Positions 8,901 through 15,721 of a stretch of DNA of 64,000 nt are shown here, in pieces (position 1 is the stretch's first letter; each line of letters begins with the position of its first letter). Location of the stretch: contig JACJZB010000007.1 in NCBI GenBank assembly GCA_020635815.1, positions 95,518-159,517 on the forward strand, given 5' to 3'. A program made the position numbers and the translations under genes. The notes below the pieces were generated by a model. It was not told the DNA's origin. It saw only the letters and a list, made by a program, of their open reading frames with translations, and did no database searches. The stretch is from Flavobacteriales bacterium (GTDB lineage: Bacteria; Bacteroidota; Bacteroidia; Flavobacteriales_E; Vicingaceae).

Positions 8901-10715
8901 TTGTTATGGCCTGTTGCAAACGATAAAGAAGGATTAGTTTTCACAATAGGAAGCATTACCAATGATTTAAAACAACAATGGGGATTAAATACAGAATGGA
9001 AAAAATTGATAAAACCCCGTTTTGAAAGATTAGGAAAAATACTTGGTGAAGAATTAATTGTGGAAGATGGAAACAAGTTTCATTTAAATCCGCCTGATGA
9101 TAAAGTCAATCTAAAACGAATAGATCACAGACACCATGCTATGGATGCTTTAATTATTGCTGCAACTACAAGAGCTCACATTAATTACCTCAATGCTTTA
9201 AATTCACATGATGAAAAACAGAAATGGAAATATGTTGCTAAAGAGCGTGTTAGAGACTTTCATTTACCATGGGCTGATTTTTCTAAAGATGTAAAAAATG
9301 AATTGAGTAAAGTCATTATTTCTCATAAATATAATAACAGGGTATTAAGGACTCCTCACAATCGTTACTGGAAATGGGAACAACAAACAGATGGCAACTG
9401 GAAAAAAGTGCTGAAAAATCAAAAAGCTAATGACAAATGGAAATCTGTTAAGTTAGCAATGTTTGGCGAAAATCCACGGGGAAGCATACTTTTAAAAGAA
9501 CCGAAATATATTAAAGTAATAGATGCAGTAAATGTACAATTAGAAAGAATGAAGGGTAAAATGGATGAAAAAAATAATCCAAGAAATTACATTTATAATA
9601 AACATGCAAGAAAACAAATTAAAGAACTAGCTGAACAGTTTAAAGGTGATTTAGATGCAATAAAAAAACACCTAAAGAAAAATAAATTAACAGATGAAAA
9701 AGGGAAGCCTGTTGATAAAGTAGAAATAGCTTTTTATAATGAATATGCTGCTAAACGAACTACTTTAGATGATACCTTTACTGATAAAAAAATTAAAGAC
9801 AGTATTCCTTATGCAAAACGAACAATTGAGCGTTGGGAAGAATGGGAGAAAAAAAATGTTGTAATAAGAAAAAAAGAAGGTAAAAAAATCAAAGTACAAT
9901 TTCCAAAAGATACAAAAAAATGGCCTCTTGCCTTTTTGCTTTATAAACATCTAAATGAAAAAGATGAGAATGGAAAATTAAAATATAATGGACCAAAAGA
10001 AGCTTTTAAAGGCGAAGGGTTAGAAGATTTATTTAAAAAAGCAGGTCGTTTAATAAAAAAAATAACAACTTATGAATCTAAAAGTAATCCAATAAAACTA
10101 TATGATGGTATATGGGAAACCGCAGCAGGTGGTAATATTTACTTTGTGATTCAAGAAAACATAGAAACAAAAGAAAGAGATTTTTATTCCGTTCCATTAT
10201 ATAGTTCTGAAGATTTTTACAGAACAGAGAAATATGGAGCTATAAATCGCTTATTAAAAAAAGAACCCATTGTAGATAAAAGAGATGGCTGGAAAAACAT
10301 ACTGTTAAAAGTTGGTGATTTGGTGTATGTGCCAACTCCAGATGAAATTGAACATCATAGAAACAAGAACATGGATTGGGTAAATGATATTGATTGGAAT
10401 GGAAAAGACAAAGAAAGAGTATTTGAAAGAGCCTACAAAATGGTAAGCTGTACTGATAAAAAATGTCAATTTATACCTCACAATATTGCAAAAGGGTTAA
10501 TAGATAATAATGAACTTGGTTCAGGAAATAAATCAGAAAAAGCTTGGGATGGAAATATTGTTTATACTTCAAATTCAAAAGGAAAAATAACAAGACAAGA
10601 TACAGGTAGCAGTATTAAAAATGTTTGTTTTCTTATAAAAGTGGATCGTTTAGGTAATATTATAAAAGTAGATGGTAAGGAAATTACCCCAACAGGTAAA
10701 ATAGAAAAAATATAG
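5979..10715 (+). CDS. cas9: Cas9 nuclease, type II-C, long form
   Basis: The RNA-guided DNA endonuclease, 1578 residues, long even among Bacteroidota Cas9 proteins. RuvC-I is KKILGLDIGTNSIGG with D8. The arginine-rich bridge helix (NRRQKRGTRRLKHRYKLRRK) begins near residue 61. RuvC-II is EIHIEMGRDL with E760. The HNH domain has EHIIPRSK with H875, and N889 and N898 at the spacing seen in SpCas9. RuvC-III is DHRHHAMDA with H1053 and D1056. All nuclease residues are present, so it should cut both strands. The C-terminal PAM-interacting region includes KVGDLVYVP near residue 1446. The start follows directly behind tracrRNA copy B, which is transcribed divergently. No Csn2 or Cas4 gene is nearby, which fits subtype II-C. 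Confidence 0.98.
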   Translation: MKKILGLDIGTNSIGGALIELDTENYGQSGKIIWTGSRIVPVDGDSLQKFESGGQVETKAANRRQKRGTRRLKHRYKLRRKRLVNTLKVLGWLPDNFPTDFKIAKKNGIEFKMKDYLPFIDTTIQEAAKAFKVEQNKKGEVNLSEDWIVYYLRKKALTEKIELFELARILYILNQRRGFKSSRKDLKDETSIIPYEEFKKMTENEEFVDIDGKTLETKFVEVTKIKKIEQVDEEKDKNGKFTFKIHPESERIEPWDEKLKKKPDWINESKRLLVTQKTRKSGDKYKIEQLKPQVPSDDDWNLAMVSLDEEIESSNKKVGEFFFDKLVKDKNYLIRQQVVKRTRYEKELKAIWDKQKEFHSELTSKEKLEEIAKLLYPPKIDENGKEYEKQPDLKVAKWKEITNSSLLDVISNDIIYYQRDLKSQKNLIDECRYEKKPSYINKNNEQITPGYKVAPKSCPEFQEFRIWQDIHNMRVIRLEDDILGKIDVDETHFLTPEKKAELFALMDSKEEVKENALLKVIDKSFSHKTHRISLFANRKTLKGNETKELFRKIFNKYDFDGEYLIKDKFQLLWHILYSINGKDAEKGIKKALINPKNGFGKLPEEVIKHLSEKTREFPKQYAAYSSKAIKKLLPLMRCGKYWNKQNFSIQLRERIDKFIDGEYDESIDDKTRKRILDFGLTEFEKYQGLPLWLASYIVYGRHSERESDYKFKTWDEIDVAKLIPNNSLRNPIVEQVVRETMEVVKEVWKLYGRPDEIHIEMGRDLKNNTEQRKRISENQTKNFNEKQQVKKLLQELKEGNPESPIDIEKFRIWKQNGGVEADIKFKELFDSKNLFVKGADIQKYRLWAEQKHKSPYTGKQIPLSKLFTEEYEKEHIIPRSKLKYDAMVNFVICESVVNKFKADRLAMEMIDTDGGREHIHNGEKFELLSKEEYINNCSNFEFRKRKNLLAEEIPDGFIERQLNDTRHITKKLGELLWPVANDKEGLVFTIGSITNDLKQQWGLNTEWKKLIKPRFERLGKILGEELIVEDGNKFHLNPPDDKVNLKRIDHRHHAMDALIIAATTRAHINYLNALNSHDEKQKWKYVAKERVRDFHLPWADFSKDVKNELSKVIISHKYNNRVLRTPHNRYWKWEQQTDGNWKKVLKNQKANDKWKSVKLAMFGENPRGSILLKEPKYIKVIDAVNVQLERMKGKMDEKNNPRNYIYNKHARKQIKELAEQFKGDLDAIKKHLKKNKLTDEKGKPVDKVEIAFYNEYAAKRTTLDDTFTDKKIKDSIPYAKRTIERWEEWEKKNVVIRKKEGKKIKVQFPKDTKKWPLAFLLYKHLNEKDENGKLKYNGPKEAFKGEGLEDLFKKAGRLIKKITTYESKSNPIKLYDGIWETAAGGNIYFVIQENIETKERDFYSVPLYSSEDFYRTEKYGAINRLLKKEPIVDKRDGWKNILLKVGDLVYVPTPDEIEHHRNKNMDWVNDIDWNGKDKERVFERAYKMVSCTDKKCQFIPHNIAKGLIDNNELGSGNKSEKAWDGNIVYTSNSKGKITRQDTGSSIKNVCFLIKVDRLGNIIKVDGKEITPTGKIEKI

Positions 10716-10723
10716 ATTCTACT

Positions 10724-10760
10724 TTTTGCGTTACACATTTTGCGTTACACATTTTGCGTA
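10724..10760. repeat. 14-bp tandem direct repeats between cas9 and the ATPase gene
   Basis: TTTTGCGTTACACA occurs at 10724-10737 and again at 10738-10751, followed by a partial third copy TTTTGCGTA at 10752-10760. The period is 14 bp. It sits in the 73-bp gap after the cas9 stop. It may be a binding site for a regulator or a simple slippage product. Confidence 0.8.
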
Positions 10761-10788
10761 ATTAATATTTAATCTTTACTTTTAACGT

Positions 10789-11925
10789 ATGCAAAACAAA
10801 AACAATCCTTTTTACGGAAAAATATATCGTGGACCTAAATTCTTTTGCGACAGGAAAGAAGAAACTAAACTATTAACCAATTACATTACAAATGGTGTAA
10901 ATATTACCCTGTTTGCTAAACGCAGGTTAGGAAAAACTGGGTTGTTGCATCACTTGTTTTACCAACAAAGAAACAATACCAATATGGTTTGCATTTATGT
11001 AGATGTTTTAGCAACGCATAATTTGGTAGAATTCACCAATTATATGGCCACAGCTGTATATAATGCTTTTCCTCCACAAAAAACATTAGGTAAAAAAATA
11101 ATGGAGCTTTTTCAACGGTTCAGACCCACTATTAGTTTTGATGAGTTAACAGGAAATCCATCATTAAATTTAACCATAACCACTCCCGATCAAAAAAATA
11201 ACACCATAGGCAATATTTTAAACTTTTTAGATAATCAAAACATTAAAATAGTGTTTGCTATTGATGAGTTTCAGCAGATTTTAGAATATCCCGAAAAAAA
11301 TACTGAAGCCATACTAAGAACTCACATCCAGCAATTAAAAAACACCTCCTTTATATTTTGTGGTAGCAATCAAAAAATGATGCACGAAATATTTAATTCT
11401 GCTAAACGACCTTTTTTTGCCAGTTGTACCAGTGTAAGTTTAGAGCACATTCCAGCAACTGAATATAAAAAATTTATTAAAAAACACTTTAACGATGTCA
11501 ACAGAGTGATAACTGATGAATGCTTAAATTTTATTTGTGATTGGACACAATTACATACTTTTTATACGCAATATTTTTGCTACACTTTATTTGCCTTAAA
11601 TAAAGAAAATAATGGAATAGAAGAGGCAAAAACTGCTGCACAAACCATATTAAAACTAAATGAAAACACTTTTTACCAATATAAAAACTTATTAACTGAT
11701 ACACAGTGGAACTTTCTAGTTGCTGTTGGTAAGGAAACACAAGTGCATCAACCTACTGCAAAAAAATTCATTACTACTCATCAGTTAGGAACACCTTCCT
11801 CTATTAACAGAAGCTTAGAGGCATTATTAACTAAAGAAATGTTGTTTCATAACACAGGCGTAGAAACTCCATATTATGAAGTGTATGATAAGTATTTAAT
11901 GCGATGGATGCAGCTCAATTATTAA
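10789..11925 (+). CDS. AAA-type (ATPase_2-like) ATPase inside the cas operon
   Basis: A 378-residue P-loop ATPase. The Walker A motif is FAKRRLGKTGLL (residues 42-53) and Walker B is IVFAIDEFQQIL (about residues 154-165), a pattern typical of the archaeal-type ATPase_2 family within the STAND/AAA group. The C-terminal third (about residues 300-378) looks like a winged helix-turn-helix: TAKKFITTHQLG, then SSINRSLEALL. It lies on the same strand between cas9 and cas1, with gaps of 73 and 47 bp, so it is probably co-transcribed. ATPase_2 genes are common and mobile in Bacteroidota, so it may be a passenger. I know of no standard cas gene of this type in II-C loci. Confidence 0.8.
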   Translation: MQNKNNPFYGKIYRGPKFFCDRKEETKLLTNYITNGVNITLFAKRRLGKTGLLHHLFYQQRNNTNMVCIYVDVLATHNLVEFTNYMATAVYNAFPPQKTLGKKIMELFQRFRPTISFDELTGNPSLNLTITTPDQKNNTIGNILNFLDNQNIKIVFAIDEFQQILEYPEKNTEAILRTHIQQLKNTSFIFCGSNQKMMHEIFNSAKRPFFASCTSVSLEHIPATEYKKFIKKHFNDVNRVITDECLNFICDWTQLHTFYTQYFCYTLFALNKENNGIEEAKTAAQTILKLNENTFYQYKNLLTDTQWNFLVAVGKETQVHQPTAKKFITTHQLGTPSSINRSLEALLTKEMLFHNTGVETPYYEVYDKYLMRWMQLNY

Positions 11926-11951
11926 TTTCGGCACTTTTTTTGTTAACGTAG

Positions 11952-11970
11952 CAGTTTTAAAACCAAACTG
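11952..11970 (+). promoter_or_regulatory. Stem-loop just ahead of the cas1 start codon
   Basis: CAGTTT (11952-11957) pairs with AAACTG (11965-11970) across a 7-nt loop, ending two bases before the cas1 ATG at 11973. It could hide the translation start of cas1 when formed. There is no T-run, so it is not a terminator. Confidence 0.4.
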
Positions 11971-11972
11971 TT

Positions 11973-12866
11973 ATGTTAAAACGTACTTTGTTTTTTGGTA
12001 ACAATTACCATCTCAACACCGAAAATTTACAATTAAAAGCCACTTGTAAAGAAACTGCCGAAATTAAAACGATACCTATTGAGGATATTGGTTTTATTGT
12101 ATTTGAACATCCACAAATAACCTTTACCCAAAGTGTAATGCAATTGCTTGCCGAAAACAATACGGCAGTGGTTTTTTGTGATGCAAAATTTCATCCATCT
12201 TCTATGTTGTTGCACTTAGATACCAACCAGGTACAAACCGAACGGTTTAAAGCACAGATAAATGCCAGCGAACCACTCAAAAAACAATTGTGGCAACAAA
12301 CCATAAAAGCTAAAATTACCAATCAGGCAGCAGTTTTAGAATTGAGTGATAAGGAAGGTGCCGAAGCGTTAACTTATTTAAGTAAACAAGTATTAAGTGG
12401 CGATACCACCAACCAAGAAGCACAAGCTGCTCGTAGGTATTGGAGTAAGTTGTTTGATGAAAACTTTACCCGAGAACGTTATGGGAACGAACCCAACCCC
12501 GCTTTAAATTATGGATATGCCATATTACGAGCTGCTACTGCTCGGGCTTTATCGGGGAGTGGTTTATTGCCTACGCTGGGTATTCATCATCGCAACAAAT
12601 ACAACAGTTATTGTTTGGCAGACGATATTATGGAACCTTACCGTCCTTTTGTAGATTTATTGGTGTTGGAAATGCAAACACAAGGTTTAAATTGTAGCGA
12701 TTTAGGTAAACAAGAAAAAGCTCATTTATTGCAATTGTTGACACAAGATGTAAAAATGAATGGTAAAAAAAGTCCGTTAATGGTGGCGTTGAGTAATACT
12801 TCTGCTTCATTAAGTCGTTGCTTTGAAGGAAAAGGAAAACGAATAAGTTATCCTGAAGTGGTTTAG
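11973..12866 (+). CDS. cas1: Cas1 spacer-integration nuclease
   Basis: A 297-residue Cas1 of the type II clade. Metal-binding residues can be placed at E149 (TTNQEAQAARRYW), H205 (LGIHHRNKYN) and the acidic pair D218/E221 (LADDIMEPYRP), at the expected spacing. With Cas2 it forms the integrase that adds new spacers. The N-terminal beta domain begins LKRTLFFGNNYHL. It lies downstream of the ATPase gene and 168 bp ahead of cas2. That gap is filled by a palindromic repeat element, so cas2 may depend partly on its own signals. Confidence 0.97.
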   Translation: MLKRTLFFGNNYHLNTENLQLKATCKETAEIKTIPIEDIGFIVFEHPQITFTQSVMQLLAENNTAVVFCDAKFHPSSMLLHLDTNQVQTERFKAQINASEPLKKQLWQQTIKAKITNQAAVLELSDKEGAEALTYLSKQVLSGDTTNQEAQAARRYWSKLFDENFTRERYGNEPNPALNYGYAILRAATARALSGSGLLPTLGIHHRNKYNSYCLADDIMEPYRPFVDLLVLEMQTQGLNCSDLGKQEKAHLLQLLTQDVKMNGKKSPLMVALSNTSASLSRCFEGKGKRISYPEVV

Positions 12867-12870
12867 GAAA

Positions 12871-13020
12871 GTGTCATTCAGAATGCAGTTTTGTCTGAAA
12901 TTTATTTCAGTTACAAAACAAAATGATGAATCTGACTGGCAGAAAGCAGTTAAATATAGATTCTTCACTTCGTTTTACAACTCCGTTAAAACGGAGGTAA
13001 AACATTGTTCAGAATGACAC
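12871..13020. repeat. Near-palindromic interspersed element between cas1 and cas2
   Basis: Begins GTGTCATTCAGAA and ends TTCAGAATGACAC, which are inverted copies with one mismatch, about 150 bp apart. Inside are smaller inverted segments (CTCCGTTAAAACGGAG). It also contains ATTCTTCACTTCGTTTT, whose inverted copy occurs in the element after cas2. This is a mobile-looking intergenic repeat that has landed inside the cas operon. Confidence 0.7.
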
Positions 13021-13034
13021 AAAAAAATAACCAA

Positions 13035-13385
13035 ATGAAAAACAATAACAAACATACCCGATTAAACGCTTACCGAATTATGTGGCTATTTGTATTTTTT
13101 GATTTACCAACCAACACCAAGAAAGAACGAAAAGCGGCATCAGGTTTTCGTAAAGATTTGTTGCGTGATGGATTTACCATGATGCAATACAGTGTTTATA
13201 CACGGCATTGTGCCAGTAAAGAAAGTGCTGATGTGCATGTAAAAAGAATAAAAGCGATGTTGCCCGAAGCGGGGCAGGTGAGCATAACGCAAATTACCGA
13301 CAAACAATATGGTAACATTATTAATTATTGGGGCATAAAAACGAATCCTTTACCCAACCAACCCAAACAATTAGAGTTGTTTTAA
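13035..13385 (+). CDS. cas2: Cas2 endonuclease-fold adaptation protein
   Basis: A small ferredoxin-fold Cas2: RIMWLFVFFDLPTNTKKERK carries the conserved aspartate after the first strand, and GFTMMQYSVYTRHC forms the second. It bridges two Cas1 dimers in spacer integration. The ATG at 13035 gives 116 residues, the normal size. An in-frame ATG at 13014 and a TTG at 13005 also exist, but they lie within the end of the repeat element and add no family sequence. It is the last gene of the cas operon. Confidence 0.95.
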   Translation: MKNNNKHTRLNAYRIMWLFVFFDLPTNTKKERKAASGFRKDLLRDGFTMMQYSVYTRHCASKESADVHVKRIKAMLPEAGQVSITQITDKQYGNIINYWGIKTNPLPNQPKQLELF

Positions 13386-13396
13386 TGTTGTAGAGC

Positions 13397-13465
13397 GTCA
13401 TTCAGAACAATGTTTTATCAAAAATTTATTTTTGTAATAAAACGAAGTGAAGAATCTTTATTTCT
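13397..13465. repeat. Interspersed element after cas2
   Basis: Starts GTCATTCAGAAC and carries AAAACGAAGTGAAGAAT, the inverted counterpart of a segment in the element at 12871-13020. cas2 is therefore bracketed by two related repeats. Confidence 0.6.
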
Positions 13466-13484
13466 GTAAAAACTAAAACAAAAA

Positions 13485-13530
13485 AAAATGACCGAATCAA
13501 GGCATTTGTTATCCTTAAAACGGTCATTTT
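13485..13530. terminator. Bidirectional terminator between cas2 and the CRISPR array
   Basis: A 10-bp perfect stem (AAAATGACCG at 13485-13494 with CGGTCATTTT at 13521-13530). On the minus strand it is followed by an uninterrupted run of T, which makes it a strong terminator for a transcript coming leftward out of the array. On the plus strand the T-run is weaker but could end the cas operon. Confidence 0.8.
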
Positions 13531-13585
13531 ATTTAACGATATTTCTTTGTAAAATTTTAATTATTAGAAGGTTATATTGCCAACT

Positions 13586-14281
13586 AATATCGTTTTTCCA
13601 ATTTTTTAATCAATCCACAACTCACTCCCATTTTAGGATGTGGTTTATTTAAATATCGTTTTTCCAATTTTTTAATCAATCCACAACAAGCTGAAAACAA
13701 TATCACTCATGCATAAGAATATCGTTTTTCCAATTTTTTAATCAATCCACAACGTAGATGTATATTCGTCTTTTTTCATTTTTAATATCGTTTTTCCAAT
13801 TTTTTAATCAATCCACAACACATACACTACACACATTAGAGTTTAATAGAATATCGTTTTTCCAATTTTTTAATCAATCCACAACCTAATAACAGCAGCA
13901 TTTAATTTATCAATTAATATCGTTTTTCCAATTTTTTAATCAATCCACAACACATCAAAAAAAGAACCTGGCTCAAATAAGAATATCGTTTTTCCAATTT
14001 TTTAATCAATCCACAACTACTCAGGCTGCTGCTGATATGACTAACCAATATCGTTTTTCCAATTTTTTAATCAATCCACAACTGTTACCCACCATACCTA
14101 AAGTCGGTGAAGAATATCGTTTTTCCAATTTTTTAATCAATCCACAACTTCAAATAAAATAAGTATTAATACAAATAAAAATATCGTTTTTCCAATTTTT
14201 TAATCAATCCACAACAATATTTTGAAGGTATGTTTGTTTAACCAGAATATCGTTTTTCCAATTTTTTAATCAATCCGAAAT
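13586..14281 (-). CRISPR. Type II-C CRISPR array, 11 repeats and 10 spacers
   Basis: Eleven copies of a 36-bp repeat start at 13586, 13652, 13718, 13784, 13850, 13916, 13982, 14047, 14113, 14180 and 14246. In crRNA sense (minus strand) the repeat begins GTTGTGGATTG and ends CGATATT. Spacers are 30 bp except one of 29 (14018-14046) and one of 31 (14149-14179). Ten repeats are identical. The copy at 14246-14281 has lost the last five plus-strand bases (GAAAT instead of ACAAC). The tracrRNA anti-repeats and the terminator at 13485-13530 both indicate transcription from the minus strand. Spacer targets cannot be determined here. Confidence 0.98.
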
Positions 14282-14307
14282 ACATAAAATGAAAATGAGT
14301 AGTCAAA
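14275..14307 (-). promoter_or_regulatory. Candidate promoter driving the array leftward
   Basis: On the minus strand a TTTG (complement of 14304-14307) is followed after about 21 bases by TATTTCGG, a near match to the TAnnTTTG -7 box. The -7 box overlaps the degenerate end of the last repeat, so the altered repeat bases may have become promoter sequence. The rest of 14308-14431 has no gene. It contains an 8-bp inverted repeat, TGAGTAGT (14296-14303) with ACTACTCA (14352-14359), and probably acts as leader. Confidence 0.45.
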
Positions 14308-14431
14308 AACCCATCGCAAAAGGAAGAACAATCCAGTGTTGAAGTTTAAGAACTACTCACGCTTTAATAGGGGGGTAGCGATTAAAAAAGAAATTATGTC
14401 AAAGAACTTTACAGTATAAAAATAACATTTT

Positions 14432-15616
14432 TTAGTTAGAATGATTGGGTTCATTACTCAGTTTATGCACCTTTTTAGTTCCTCGATACATTTCGTATTT
14501 CATAAATCTACATTCGAGGCTACCGTTAAATAGTTTTATTTTTCGAGAGGGGCGAAGTCCTACTTTTTTTAAGGCTTCAATATTTGAACTGATAAACCAA
14601 GCACTCCAACCATCGTACTGAGCTTTTAAATTGTCGCCAAAAGCTTTATAGAGTTCATCTACATTTTCACCAATACGCTCACCATAAGGAGGGTTAGAAA
14701 TAATTACACCTTTATATTGTGGTGCTTCAAAATCGTTAAATTCTTTTTTATGAAGTTCTACCTTGTTTAATAAATTAGCAGCTTGTAAGTTTGCTCTACA
14801 CATTCCTAAAACACGCCCATCGTTATCAATTCCAATAATTTTTTTATCAAAATCAATTTGCTCATCAATGGCATCTTCTTTTAATTCTTCAAAAAGTGCT
14901 TTATCGAAGTTTTTCCAGTTAAAAAAACCAAACTCTTTACGAATAAGGTTAGGGGCAATGTTGTGGGCTATCATAGCAGCCTCAATTAAAATGGTACCCG
15001 AACCACAAAACAAATCCAAGAAATTAGATTTTTTATCCCAATCGCTCAACAGTATAAGTCCCGCAGCTAAATCTTCTTTAATTGGAGCAATACTTCGACT
15101 ATCTCTATAACCTCTTTTAAACAAAGGGTCGCCAGAACTATCAAGACTTATTGTGCAGTTGTTTTCAGCGTCAATATGAAGGTTAATTCTTATGTGAGGG
15201 AAATCGGTATCAACATCAGGACGTTTATCAAATTTGTCTCTAAATCGATCAGCAATAGCATCTTTCGTTTTAAAAGCTGCGTATTTAGTGTGGTTAAAAA
15301 GAGGAGAAAAAACGGTTGAATCAATGGCAAAAGTTTGATCCACACTAAAAATATCTTCCCAAACAATGTTTTTTACTTTTTGGTATAAATCATCATCACC
15401 TTTAATACTAAACTGACGAATTGGAACTAAAAGACGATTGGCTGTTCTTAGCCATAAATTAGCTTTATAAAGCATCGTTTTGTCACCTTCAAAAGTTACC
15501 ATACGGTTTCCTTTCTCGATGTCTTTAATTCCTAAATGTGATAATTCTTCTACTAAAACATCTTCTAAACCATAGCTAGTTTTAGCAATTATTTTAAATA
15601 ATTGATTTTGTTGCAT
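14432..15616 (-). CDS. THUMP-domain RNA methyltransferase (RlmL N-terminal type)
   Basis: A 394-residue class I SAM-dependent methyltransferase. The N-terminal THUMP/ferredoxin region (about residues 1-165) binds RNA. The Rossmann domain has DLFCGSGTILIEAAM (about residue 200) for SAM, and NPPYGERIG (about residue 310) is the amino-methylating motif. The length and motif order match the YpsC/RlmL family that makes m2G or related marks in 23S rRNA or tRNA. The exact target cannot be read from sequence. It is monocistronic and divergent from the surface protein gene at 15722. Confidence 0.88.
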   Translation of the reverse strand: MQQNQLFKIIAKTSYGLEDVLVEELSHLGIKDIEKGNRMVTFEGDKTMLYKANLWLRTANRLLVPIRQFSIKGDDDLYQKVKNIVWEDIFSVDQTFAIDSTVFSPLFNHTKYAAFKTKDAIADRFRDKFDKRPDVDTDFPHIRINLHIDAENNCTISLDSSGDPLFKRGYRDSRSIAPIKEDLAAGLILLSDWDKKSNFLDLFCGSGTILIEAAMIAHNIAPNLIRKEFGFFNWKNFDKALFEELKEDAIDEQIDFDKKIIGIDNDGRVLGMCRANLQAANLLNKVELHKKEFNDFEAPQYKGVIISNPPYGERIGENVDELYKAFGDNLKAQYDGWSAWFISSNIEALKKVGLRPSRKIKLFNGSLECRFMKYEMYRGTKKVHKLSNEPNHSN

Positions 15617-15721
15617 TTTGCAAAGGTAATACTAAACTAAAGTCTAGTATATTTTTGTGTATTTCTTTTTTTTGTTTGTGCTTCTTTTTTCAATACCTTA
15701 GTTGCTTTAAATAGCTTAATT

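Noticed and set aside
8249..9076. Three consecutive minus-strand open frames inside cas9
   Set aside because: They lie wholly within cas9, have low-complexity S/F-rich translations and no family motif. They arise from AT-rich codon use on the opposite strand.
5426..14431. Possible csn2 or cas4 gene, or a second CRISPR type
   Set aside because: No frame in this interval resembles Csn2 or Cas4 and the only extra gene is the ATPase. The locus is best called II-C.
14282..14431. A third tracrRNA or a decayed array in the leader region
   Set aside because: No segment pairs with or resembles the repeat beyond 14281. Only an 8-bp inverted repeat is present.
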